Assembly: GCA_934249215.1 (NCBI GenBank)
Contig: CAKQKN010000037.1
Span: forward strand, 1 to 5,290
Direction: 5' to 3'
Length of the DNA stretch: 5,290 bases
DNA from: an uncultured Clostridia bacterium
Lineage (GTDB): Bacteria; Bacillota; Clostridia; Christensenellales; Borkfalkiaceae
Below are positions 1 to 4,985 of the stretch, in pieces. Within the stretch, counting starts at the first letter, position 1, and each line of letters opens with the position of its first letter. A program made the position numbers and the translations under genes. Below the pieces are notes generated by a model. That model was not told the origin of the DNA. It saw nothing but the letters and a program-made list of their open reading frames with translations, and did no database searches.

Positions 1-357
1 GATTCCTACGTCGGCGAACATGGCGGAAAACTCTCGGGCGGTCAGAAACAGCGAATCGCGATCGCCCGCGCGCTCATCCGCGATCCGCGCATTCTCATTC
101 TCGACGAAGCGACTTCCGCGCTCGACAACGTTTCAGAATATCACGTTCAGAAAGCGATCGAAAGCGTGATCAAGGGAAGAACGACCTTCATCGTCGCGCA
201 CAGACTGTCCACCATTCGTTGCGCAGACCGCATCGCCTGTATGGAAAACGGTCGAATCGTCGAACTCGGAACGTACGACGAACTTATGGCTAAAAAAGGC
301 AAGTTCTATGAACTAAAGAGAATGAGCGAGATCAAATCGGAAGAAGCGGGTAAATAA
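1..357 (+). CDS. ABC exporter, C-terminal part of nucleotide-binding domain (5' partial)
   Basis: The reading frame is open from base 1 and ends with TAA at 355-357, giving 118 visible residues; the N-terminus and Walker A lie outside the window. Visible motifs in order are the ABC signature LSGGQKQR (about residues 13-20), Walker B ILILDEATSALD with catalytic Glu and D-loop (about 32-43), and the H-loop VAHRLSTI (about 68-75), then the usual ENGRIVELGTYDEL tail. This combination, especially DEATSALD followed by AHRLSTI, is typical of exporter half-transporters (MsbA/LmrA/BmrA type) in which a six-helix membrane domain is fused upstream. The protein would hydrolyse ATP at the cytoplasmic face of the membrane to drive export. 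The substrate cannot be told from this fragment. No ABC motif that should be present is missing. The gene converges on the kinase at 429-1358 and stops 13 bases before a strong terminator. Family assignment is secure; the exporter class is inferred from the motifs. Confidence 0.95.
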   Translation, partial: DSYVGEHGGKLSGGQKQRIAIARALIRDPRILILDEATSALDNVSEYHVQKAIESVIKGRTTFIVAHRLSTIRCADRIACMENGRIVELGTYDELMAKKGKFYELKRMSEIKSEEAGK

Positions 358-370
358 AATAACCGGTACG

Positions 371-414
371 AAAAGAGCCGATAATCGACCTATATGTCGG
401 TTATCGGCTCTTTT
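371..414. terminator. Bidirectional rho-independent terminator between convergent genes
   Basis: The arms 371-389 and 396-414 form a 19-bp stem with one G-U pair and a 6-base loop (390-395). The stem starts with AAAA and ends with TTTT, so on either strand the GC-rich core (GAGCCGATAA / TTATCGGCTC) is followed by a T run. It lies between the stop of the ABC gene (357, plus strand) and the stop of the sugar kinase (429, minus strand), so it can end transcription arriving from both sides. Confidence 0.93.
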
Positions 415-428
415 AATTGACAAAAATA

Positions 429-1358
429 TCACGCGAAGAATTTCTCGACGGAAATACGGTCGTAAATTTCTTCGTACTTGTCTTTATAAAACAAATTTGT
501 GCCGGGTGTGGTGATCGACGCCGTTCCCGCGGCGACCGCGCATCGCAGAACCTCCTCGTCGCTAAGTCCGCGCTCCCGCATGACGAGCGCTGCGGCAAGC
601 ATACAATCGCCCGCGCCGACGGTCGAGTTGACCGCCACGTTCGCGCTTTTGCAATACAGATGTTCGTTGCCGTCGGTGAGAATCGCGCCGCTGCTTCCGA
701 GCGAAAGAAGAACTTTCTTCGCGCCCATATCGAGGAGTTTTTTCGCACCTTCGACCATATCGGCTTTCGTCGCGCATCTCATTTTCGTAATGCATTCCAG
801 TTCATAAAGATTGGGTTTCACGATATCCACGCCCGCGGATAACGCTTTTTTGAGTTTTTCGCCCTCGCAATCGACCGCGATTTTAACTTTTTTCGGAATG
901 CGGGCGATTAGTCGCGCATAAAAATCGTCGTCCACGCCTTGCGGAAGCGACCCGCTCAAAACCACGGTGGACGCCTTTTGCGAAAGCCTTGCGACGAGAT
1001 CGAGAAGTTCCTGCTGTTTTTCCTCGGGAACGGGCTCGCCTTTGTCGTTTATCTCGGTCATCATGGCGCGCTTGTCGATTATTTTGTAGTTAATTCTGAC
1101 GTGCCCGGGCGTGGTAACGAATCTGCTTGCGATGCCTTCTTTCGAAAGCGTCTGTGTAAATTGTCCGCCGTCCTCGGCAAACATAAAACCCGTCGCGACG
1201 GCGTCACCGCCCAGTCTGCTTATGCCGACCGCAACGTTAAGCGCCTTCCCGCTGTAAGTGATGATTTTGTTTTCGATTCGGTTAACTTTCCCGACGTCGA
1301 GCGAATTAAGTTCGACCGTGCAGTCTATGCTCGGGTTGGGGCAAACTGAAAGAATCAT
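429..1358 (-). CDS. PfkB-family hexose-phosphate kinase (1-phosphofructokinase / tagatose-6-phosphate kinase type)
   Basis: This 309-residue protein is the usual length for the FruK/LacC branch of the ribokinase-like superfamily. These cytoplasmic kinases use ATP to phosphorylate fructose-1-phosphate or tagatose-6-phosphate to a bisphosphate feeding glycolysis. It opens with VCPNPSID (residues 5-12; family form TLNPAID), followed by TEIN (101-104), LSGSLPQG (134-141), KPNLYELE (181-188) and the ATP/anion-hole motif STVGAGD (245-251), where Asp251 is the expected catalytic base. The substrate-site motif, normally GGKG-N, reads SGKALN (36-41), so two glycines are replaced. The ATG start at 1358 has a TAAGGA ribosome site 9 bases upstream. 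The gene follows the EF-G-like gene by 64 bases on the same strand, with no clear promoter of its own, so it is probably co-transcribed. No PTS gene or DeoR-type regulator is visible, so fructose-1-phosphate versus tagatose-6-phosphate cannot be decided. Family assignment is firm; exact substrate is open. Confidence 0.92.
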   Translation of the reverse strand: MILSVCPNPSIDCTVELNSLDVGKVNRIENKIITYSGKALNVAVGISRLGGDAVATGFMFAEDGGQFTQTLSKEGIASRFVTTPGHVRINYKIIDKRAMMTEINDKGEPVPEEKQQELLDLVARLSQKASTVVLSGSLPQGVDDDFYARLIARIPKKVKIAVDCEGEKLKKALSAGVDIVKPNLYELECITKMRCATKADMVEGAKKLLDMGAKKVLLSLGSSGAILTDGNEHLYCKSANVAVNSTVGAGDCMLAAALVMRERGLSDEEVLRCAVAAGTASITTPGTNLFYKDKYEEIYDRISVEKFFA

Positions 1359-1382
1359 TATATATTTTCCTTATACGCAAAC

Positions 1383-1411
1383 CGACGGACGTCGCGCAGC
1401 GACGCCCGTCG
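1383..1411 (-). other. Intergenic RNA hairpin between the EF-G-like and kinase genes
   Basis: Arms 1383-1395 and 1399-1411 pair over 13 bp around a 3-base loop. The only imperfect position is a G-U wobble when read as minus-strand RNA but an A-C mismatch when read as plus-strand RNA, so the structure is better formed in the transcript of the flanking genes. On the minus strand it is followed only by GGTTTGCG, which lacks a proper T run, so it is a weak or partial terminator at best. It could instead stabilise the 3' end of the upstream message or lower downstream kinase expression. It ends about 10 bases before the kinase ribosome site. Confidence 0.55.
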
Positions 1412-1422
1412 TACCGTTGATA

Positions 1423-3483
1423 TTATTCTGCTTTTGCTTCTTTAGCTTCTTTGATGATCTTTTCCTGCGCCTGCGGAGGAACTTCCTCGTATCTTTCGAA
1501 GCGGGTGGTGAAGCTTCCTCTGCCTTGCGTCATACTGCGAAGATCGGTCGCGTATTTCGCAAGTTCCGCTTGCGGAGCTTCCGCGGAAACGATTGTTTTC
1601 GTTCCTGCCTGATCGGTTCCGAGAATTCTTCCGCGGCGTTTGTTCATATCTCCCATAACGTCGCCGAGGTAATCGCTCGGAATGGTGATTTCAACGTGCA
1701 TGATCGGTTCGAGAATGCAGGGCGAAGCGTTTGCGACGCCTTCCGCGAACGCGAGTTTCGCCGCCGTGACGAACGCGATTTCCTTACTGTCGACGGGGTG
1801 ATACTTGCCGTCGAAGAGGGTGCATTTGAGGTTAACCATCGGGTATCCCGCGAGAACGCCCGTCTTGATCGCTTCGCGCAGACCTTTGTCAACCGCGGGA
1901 ATGAACTGACGGGGAACGGCTCCGCCGACGACCGCGTCGACGAACTCGTAAACGCCGTCCTCTGCGCCCGGTTCGAATCTTACGCTGCAGACGCCGAACT
2001 GACCCGCGCCGCCCGACTGCTTTTTGTGCTTGCCTTCGGCTTCCGCTGTTTTGCGGACGGTTTCTCTGTAAGCGATCTTCGGTTCTTTAAGCACCGCTTC
2101 GCAGTTGAATTTATTTTTAAGTTTTTTGCAAAGAATGGAAAGCTGTGTTTCGCCGACGCCCGAAAGAAGCATTTCGTTGGTTTCGGCGTTCTTGCTTACG
2201 TTGAAGGAAATATCTTCGTCCTTGAGTTTGGAAAGTCCCGCGAAAATCTTGTCCTCGTCGCCTTTCTTCGCCGCGTAAACCGCCATCGAGTAAACGGGAG
2301 CGGGAATTTCCATCGCGGGGAAGAGATATTTTTCGGCTTCGCAGAGAGTGTCGCCGGTGGTAACGTCGGAAAGTTTGGCAAGCGCGCCGATGTCGCCCGC
2401 GGCAACGCTGTCGGTCGCTTCCTGCTTTTTGCCCTTAAGGAAGTAAAGCGAACTGATCTTTTCGCTGTTACCCTTGGTCACATTGTTGAGAACGAGTCCC
2501 GGGCGGAGCGTGCCCTGAATGACTTTGAATATGTTAAGACGACCGACGAACGGATCGACCGTGGTCTTGAAAATGCGAAGAACGACCGGCTTGGTTTCGT
2601 CGCAGGCAAGAACGACTTCTTTTCCGTCCTCGGTCTGCGCCTTTGCGCCGTTGCCGTCGGCGGGGGAGGGCATCATTGAAATGATTCTTTCCATCAGGTT
2701 GAAAACGGCTTTATTCATAAGTCCGCTTCCGCCGTAAACGGGAACGGTCGAGCCCGCAGTGATACCGAGCTTAAGTCCCATCGCGAGTTCTTCGCCGGTA
2801 AGTTCTTCGCCGCCGAAGAATTTGTCGAGCAGACCTTCGTCGTTTTCCGCCGCCGATTCGCAAACCTGCTGTCTTACTTCTTCATATTCCGCCGCATGCT
2901 CGTTAAGAAGCGCGGGGTTTTCCTTGCCGTCGAGGTCATAGCCTTTCTTGTCGAGAATGCTCACCCAACCGGCGAACTTTTCTTTCTCGAGGTGGGGGAC
3001 GAACATCTGGCAGATCTTCGTGCCGTATTTAGCCTTGATCGCTTCGACCGTCGCGGTGTAGGAGGAGTTGTCCTTGTCGAGCCCGGTGATAAAGATCATC
3101 GCGGGGATCTTGTGTTCCGCGCAGTAGTCAAGCGCTTTTTCCGTGCCTACGGTAAGGGAGCCCGAACCGCCGGTAACGATGATCGCGCAGTCCGCCGCCG
3201 AAAGAGCTTCGACCATTTCGCCTTCGAAATCGAAAAATCCGGGAACGTCCAGCAGATTGAACTTATATCCCTTATATTCGCAGTTCGCAACCGATAAAGA
3301 AATCGATATTTTCTTTGCGATCTCTTCGGGATCGAAGTCCATCGTACTGTTGCCGTCGTCGACCTTTCCTTGTCTGTCGATGGCTTTTGCGTTATAAAGA
3401 ATTGCTTCGGCGAGCGTGGTTTTACCCTCGCCGCTGTGCCCGATCAACGCTATATTCCTGATTTTTTCAGCTCTTTCACTCAT
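1423..3483 (-). CDS. EF-G-like translational GTPase (elongation factor G paralogue)
   Basis: This protein has 686 residues from the ATG at 3483, close to normal EF-G length, with the full EF-G domain order. The G domain has P-loop GHSGEGKT (15-22), switch II DVPGFFDF (79-86) and the G4 position ITGLD (132-136). Domain II is about 295-385 and domain III about 395-470 (GVGETQLSI 442-450). Domain IV (about 472-595) keeps HKKQSGGAGQFG (486-497) and GKYHPVDSKE with tip His562; domain V has RRGRILG (616-622). EF-G moves tRNA and mRNA through the ribosome; this type resembles EF-G2/TetM-like paralogues rather than the housekeeping factor. The canonical G4 NKxD reads TGLD, the switch II PGH reads PGF, and switch I RGIT reads KKIS, so nucleotide binding or hydrolysis may be altered. 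No neighbouring rpsL, rpsG or tuf is present, as expected for a paralogue. A TTG at 3540 or ATG at 3528 would extend the frame, but neither has a ribosome site or matches EF-G N-termini. Transcription is probably from the promoter at 3596-3624. Confidence 0.93.
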   Translation of the reverse strand: MSERAEKIRNIALIGHSGEGKTTLAEAILYNAKAIDRQGKVDDGNSTMDFDPEEIAKKISISLSVANCEYKGYKFNLLDVPGFFDFEGEMVEALSAADCAIIVTGGSGSLTVGTEKALDYCAEHKIPAMIFITGLDKDNSSYTATVEAIKAKYGTKICQMFVPHLEKEKFAGWVSILDKKGYDLDGKENPALLNEHAAEYEEVRQQVCESAAENDEGLLDKFFGGEELTGEELAMGLKLGITAGSTVPVYGGSGLMNKAVFNLMERIISMMPSPADGNGAKAQTEDGKEVVLACDETKPVVLRIFKTTVDPFVGRLNIFKVIQGTLRPGLVLNNVTKGNSEKISSLYFLKGKKQEATDSVAAGDIGALAKLSDVTTGDTLCEAEKYLFPAMEIPAPVYSMAVYAAKKGDEDKIFAGLSKLKDEDISFNVSKNAETNEMLLSGVGETQLSILCKKLKNKFNCEAVLKEPKIAYRETVRKTAEAEGKHKKQSGGAGQFGVCSVRFEPGAEDGVYEFVDAVVGGAVPRQFIPAVDKGLREAIKTGVLAGYPMVNLKCTLFDGKYHPVDSKEIAFVTAAKLAFAEGVANASPCILEPIMHVEITIPSDYLGDVMGDMNKRRGRILGTDQAGTKTIVSAEAPQAELAKYATDLRSMTQGRGSFTTRFERYEEVPPQAQEKIIKEAKEAKAE

Positions 3484-3490
3484 TGTTTTT

Positions 3491-3500
3491 TCCGTCCTTT
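3491..3500 (-). promoter_or_regulatory. Ribosome binding site fixing the EF-G-like start
   Basis: Read on the minus strand this is AAAGGACGGA, 7 bases (from the last GGA) to 11 bases (from AGGA) before the ATG at 3483. The two upstream in-frame starts (ATG 3528, TTG 3540) have no comparable purine-rich site, and the protein from 3483 begins MSERAEKIRN directly before the first G-domain strand, as EF-G proteins do. Confidence 0.75.
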
Positions 3501-3533
3501 TTTCAAATATATGGTTTAAATGTCGCATAAGCG

Positions 3534-3581
3534 TCGCCAAGCCGTACCAAAAGACAAAATCCGCAGGGTAGACTCGGGCGA
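3534..3581 (-). other. Possible structured 5' leader of the EF-G-like gene
   Basis: In minus-strand RNA the outer arms TCGCC (3577-3581) and GGCGA (3534-3538) pair. Inside them AGTC pairs with GGCT (one G-U) and TACC pairs with GGTA, giving about 13 bp interrupted by a small internal loop and one bulge, closing an 18-base loop. It falls in the roughly 105-base leader expected from the promoter at 3596-3624. I do not recognise it as a known riboswitch class, and there is no T run after it, so any control would more likely act on translation or stability. The structure was found by eye and could be chance. Confidence 0.35.
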
Positions 3582-3595
3582 TTTACACTTTTTTC

Positions 3596-3624
3596 ATTAT
3601 AGTATAAACCAAAGAAATAATCAA
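3596..3624 (-). promoter_or_regulatory. Sigma-A-type promoter for the EF-G-like gene and probably the kinase
   Basis: On the minus strand, TTGATT (3619-3624) and a perfect TATAAT (3596-3601) are separated by exactly 17 bases. The upstream DNA (about 3625-3665) is rich in A/T runs, as in an UP element. Transcription should start near 3589, leaving a leader of about 105 bases before the ATG at 3483. Confidence 0.82.
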
Positions 3625-3661
3625 GAGTATTTTAAAAAAAACTTTACCGAACGCACATTTT

Positions 3662-3692
3662 TTTTACGCGTCACGAAAAATTCGGCGTAAAA
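3662..3692. repeat. Inverted repeat upstream of the EF-G-like promoter
   Basis: TTTTACGC (3662-3669) and GCGTAAAA (3685-3692) are exact 8-bp complements. Inside them CGAA/TTCG (3674-3677 and 3681-3684) pair around AAA, with GTCA unpaired on one side. A run of eight T ends at 3665, on the 5' side of the plus-strand hairpin, so the T run would not follow the stem on either strand and the element is not a normal terminator. It may be a protein-binding palindrome upstream of the EF-G-like promoter, or chance in A/T-rich DNA. Confidence 0.45.
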
Positions 3693-3718
3693 GCGGAAAA
3701 CGGGCGCATAGGGCAACG

Positions 3719-3752
3719 AAAAACGCCCGCTGCTTTTGAGGCGCGGGACGTT
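3719..3752 (-). terminator. Rho-independent terminator of the DUF4886 lipoprotein gene
   Basis: On the minus strand, AACG-T-CCCGC (3743-3752, one bulged base) pairs with GCGGGCGTT (3722-3730), and the stem runs directly into TTTTT (A run at 3719-3723 on plus). It starts about 48 bases after the TGA of the lipoprotein gene at 3801 and separates that gene from the downstream EF-G-like unit. Confidence 0.85.
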
Positions 3753-3800
3753 GTTTCCGATAGGTAAATTCTGATCGTTTATAATAAAGTTTATATCGTT

Positions 3801-4715
3801 TCACTCGGTTTCCGAAAAAGATGTTATCTCAAACGGTTTCAACGCGGCGTTGTGCGCCGCCGTCACGGCGACTTCGCGGACAACGTTCGTAACGCCGTCG
3901 GGCTTGAACGATATTTCCGTCGCGGGGACGCCCGTGAGCGTTTCGACGAAAGTAAGCCCCGCGATATACCGTCCGACGTTCATCGTGAGGTGATAGCCGT
4001 CGCGCGTCAGATTGTCGCCGATAAAGGACGTGCGCGCGTTCTGAATCGCCGTTCCGCAAGGCGCGATCTTGACGAACTCCGGGTTTGTCAGAATTTTGTT
4101 TTTGACCGCTCCGACGATGCTTTCATACATTTTCATTTGATCGTTTTTGTAATTATTGAACTCGGCATGAGTGCTTGTCTGCTCATACGCCCATGTCATG
4201 TTCCAGACGATTTTCGCGTTCGGCGCGTGTTCTTTGACGTAAGAAATAAGGAAATCGAGATCTTCGTTATAGGTGCTTTCGACGCCGCTAGATCCGCTCG
4301 CCTGTTGCAGCGATACGAAATCCCAATCCTCGTCCTCGAGCGCGTGTCTGAGTTTATAATCGTTTTCGGTTTTCCAAACGTCCGAGTCGTTGAATCTGTA
4401 TTCATAAGTCGCGTTGTCGTTTTTCGCGTTCAGCGCATGTGTTGCGAGCGAACACCCGCCGATATAAAGATTGCCGAGCACGATATCGTTTTTGCCCGCG
4501 CTTTCCGCGATTTTATAAACGTATTCCATCGTATCGTCCGAAAAACTGTTGCCGACAGTAAGCACCTTGAACGACTTATTTTCGCTTCCCGTCGGGGAAC
4601 TTTCGCCGGTTTTGCTCGATTGCTTATCGTTTGCCGCGTTGCAGCCCGTCGCCGAAACAAGGGCGAGAACGAGCGCCGCGCAAGCCGTTGCCGTCGGTTT
4701 TCTCGTTTTATTCAT
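3801..4715 (-). CDS. Secreted lipoprotein with SGNH-hydrolase-like DUF4886 domain
   Basis: This 304-residue protein begins with a positively charged stretch (MNKTRK), a hydrophobic core and a lipobox ending ATGC, so Cys25 should be lipid-modified and the protein anchored outside the cell. A Ser/Lys/Glu-rich linker (about 26-48) precedes the domain. Motifs match the SGNH/GDSL-type fold of DUF4886: VGNSFSDD (54-61) with probable nucleophile Ser57, GNLYIGGCS (81-89), SLQQAS (135-140), NMTWAYE (172-178), GTAIQNARTS (221-230), and TRDGYHL (237-243) supplying the Asp239/His242 pair. Such enzymes are thought to be esterases or deacetylases, often of sugar-linked acyl groups; the substrate here is unknown. 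The ATG at 4715 has a strong GAGGTGG ribosome site (4723-4729) 7 bases upstream. It has its own promoter (4751-4779) and terminator (3719-3752), so it looks monocistronic. It is divergent from an amino-acid-binding lipoprotein; no shared operator is visible at its promoter. Family assignment is good; enzymatic activity is inferred. Confidence 0.9.
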   Translation of the reverse strand: MNKTRKPTATACAALVLALVSATGCNAANDKQSSKTGESSPTGSENKSFKVLTVGNSFSDDTMEYVYKIAESAGKNDIVLGNLYIGGCSLATHALNAKNDNATYEYRFNDSDVWKTENDYKLRHALEDEDWDFVSLQQASGSSGVESTYNEDLDFLISYVKEHAPNAKIVWNMTWAYEQTSTHAEFNNYKNDQMKMYESIVGAVKNKILTNPEFVKIAPCGTAIQNARTSFIGDNLTRDGYHLTMNVGRYIAGLTFVETLTGVPATEISFKPDGVTNVVREVAVTAAHNAALKPFEITSFSETE

Positions 4716-4750
4716 TTTCTTACCACCTCAATAATTCGTTGCCTTCGGTA

Positions 4751-4779
4751 ATTTTATCCGATCGTGCGCGGATTGTCAA
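4751..4779 (-). promoter_or_regulatory. Sigma-A-type promoter for the DUF4886 lipoprotein
   Basis: On the minus strand, a perfect TTGACA (4774-4779) lies exactly 17 bases from TAAAAT (4751-4756). Transcription should start near 4744, giving a short leader of about 28 bases with the GAGGTGG ribosome site. No copy of the CTTTAGC palindrome of the divergent promoter is present here. Confidence 0.85.
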
Positions 4780-4852
4780 GCGGAGCGTAGCCGCGCGTCG
4801 GGTTGTCGCAAATAAAAAAATACAGAAATTTTTAAAAGCTGGCATAAAACGC

Positions 4853-4881
4853 TTTACAACTTTAGCGTGATAAAGTATAAT
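4853..4881 (+). promoter_or_regulatory. Sigma-A-type promoter for the amino-acid-binding lipoprotein
   Basis: TTTACA (4853-4858) and a perfect TATAAT (4876-4881) are separated by exactly 17 bases. The DNA before it (about 4810-4837) has A and T runs that could act as an UP element. Transcription should start near 4888, giving a leader of about 98 bases. A palindrome fills the spacer and a second copy follows the start, indicating repression. Confidence 0.88.
4860..4875. promoter_or_regulatory. Operator-like palindrome O1 inside the promoter spacer
   Basis: CTTTAGCGTGATAAAG is an imperfect palindrome: CTTTA pairs with TAAAG, and one position in the inner arm deviates from the O2 copy. It covers 16 of the 17 bases between -35 and -10, so a bound protein would block RNA polymerase. 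It shares 15 of 16 bases with the site at 4897-4912. I cannot name the regulator from the sequence. Confidence 0.75.
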
Positions 4882-4896
4882 GACAATGCTTTCGTG

Positions 4897-4912
4897 CTTT
4901 AGCGTGCTAAAG
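4897..4912. promoter_or_regulatory. Operator-like palindrome O2 just downstream of the transcription start
   Basis: CTTTAGC and GCTAAAG are exact 7-bp complements around GT. The site lies about +10 to +25 from the expected start and is offset 37 bp (about 3.5 helical turns) from O1. The common core extends one or two bases beyond the arms (TAAAGTA on the right in both copies). It could alternatively form a small hairpin in RNA, but the 2-base loop makes a DNA operator the better reading. Confidence 0.78.
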
Positions 4913-4937
4913 TACGGCAAGGCTTATCTTTATCATT

Positions 4938-4973
4938 ATATTATATAACAACACGATATTATATAACAACACG
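4938..4973 (+). repeat. Exact 18-bp tandem duplication in the leader before the lipoprotein start
   Basis: ATATTATATAACAACACG occurs twice with no gap, at 4938-4955 and 4956-4973, with no mismatch. The last G of the second copy is the first base of the GGAG ribosome site (4973-4976), which is 9 bases from the ATG. Each copy is A/T-rich and contains -10-like strings, but I see no matching -35 hexamer. It probably arose by replication slippage and lengthens an unstructured leader. Confidence 0.93.
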
Positions 4974-4985
4974 GAGAAACGAAAA

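Larger units (their letters stand above)
3484..3800. other. Non-coding intergenic stretch between EF-G-like and DUF4886 genes
   Basis: This 317-base stretch holds no convincing coding sequence on either strand; in-frame extension of the EF-G-like gene to 3540 lacks a ribosome site. It contains, from left to right, the EF-G-like ribosome site and leader, the promoter at 3596-3624, an A/T-rich block, an inverted repeat at 3662-3692, and the terminator of the minus-strand lipoprotein gene at 3719-3752. Between 3753 and 3800 I see only the untranslated tail of that gene. Confidence 0.7.

Noticed and set aside
1258..2679. 473-codon plus-strand ORF opposite the EF-G-like gene
   Set aside because: It overlaps the well-matched EF-G-like frame on the other strand, has a low-complexity Arg/Phe/Val-rich composition with no recognisable domain, and is explained by the G/C-ending codon bias of the real gene.
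2786..2812. 12-base direct repeat (AGTTCTTCGCCG) at 15-base spacing
   Set aside because: It lies inside the EF-G-like gene and simply encodes the repeated GEEL residues of GGEELTGEELA; no separate function is needed.
3484..3540. N-terminal extension of the EF-G-like protein to TTG 3540 or ATG 3528
   Set aside because: Neither start has a ribosome site, and the extra residues are not part of normal EF-G N-termini; the ATG at 3483 has a purine-rich site.
3852..4751. 299-codon plus-strand ORF opposite the DUF4886 gene
   Set aside because: It is an antisense shadow with Arg-rich, domain-free sequence, and it crosses the ribosome site and promoter end of the real gene.
4780..4794. Short inverted repeat GCGG...CCGC near the divergent promoter
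   Set aside because: Arms of only 4 bp in GC-rich DNA are expected by chance.
4720..4920. 66-codon minus-strand ORF in the divergent control region
   Set aside because: It runs across both promoters and both operators, has no convincing ribosome site, and resembles no family I know.
4938..4973. Second promoter within the 18-bp repeats (TATATT/TATTAT strings)
   Set aside because: No -35-like hexamer lies at suitable spacing, and a start here would leave almost no leader; the promoter at 4853-4881 is far better.
4938..4973. CRISPR or iteron array
   Set aside because: There are only two gapless units with no spacers, and no replication or Cas gene is nearby.
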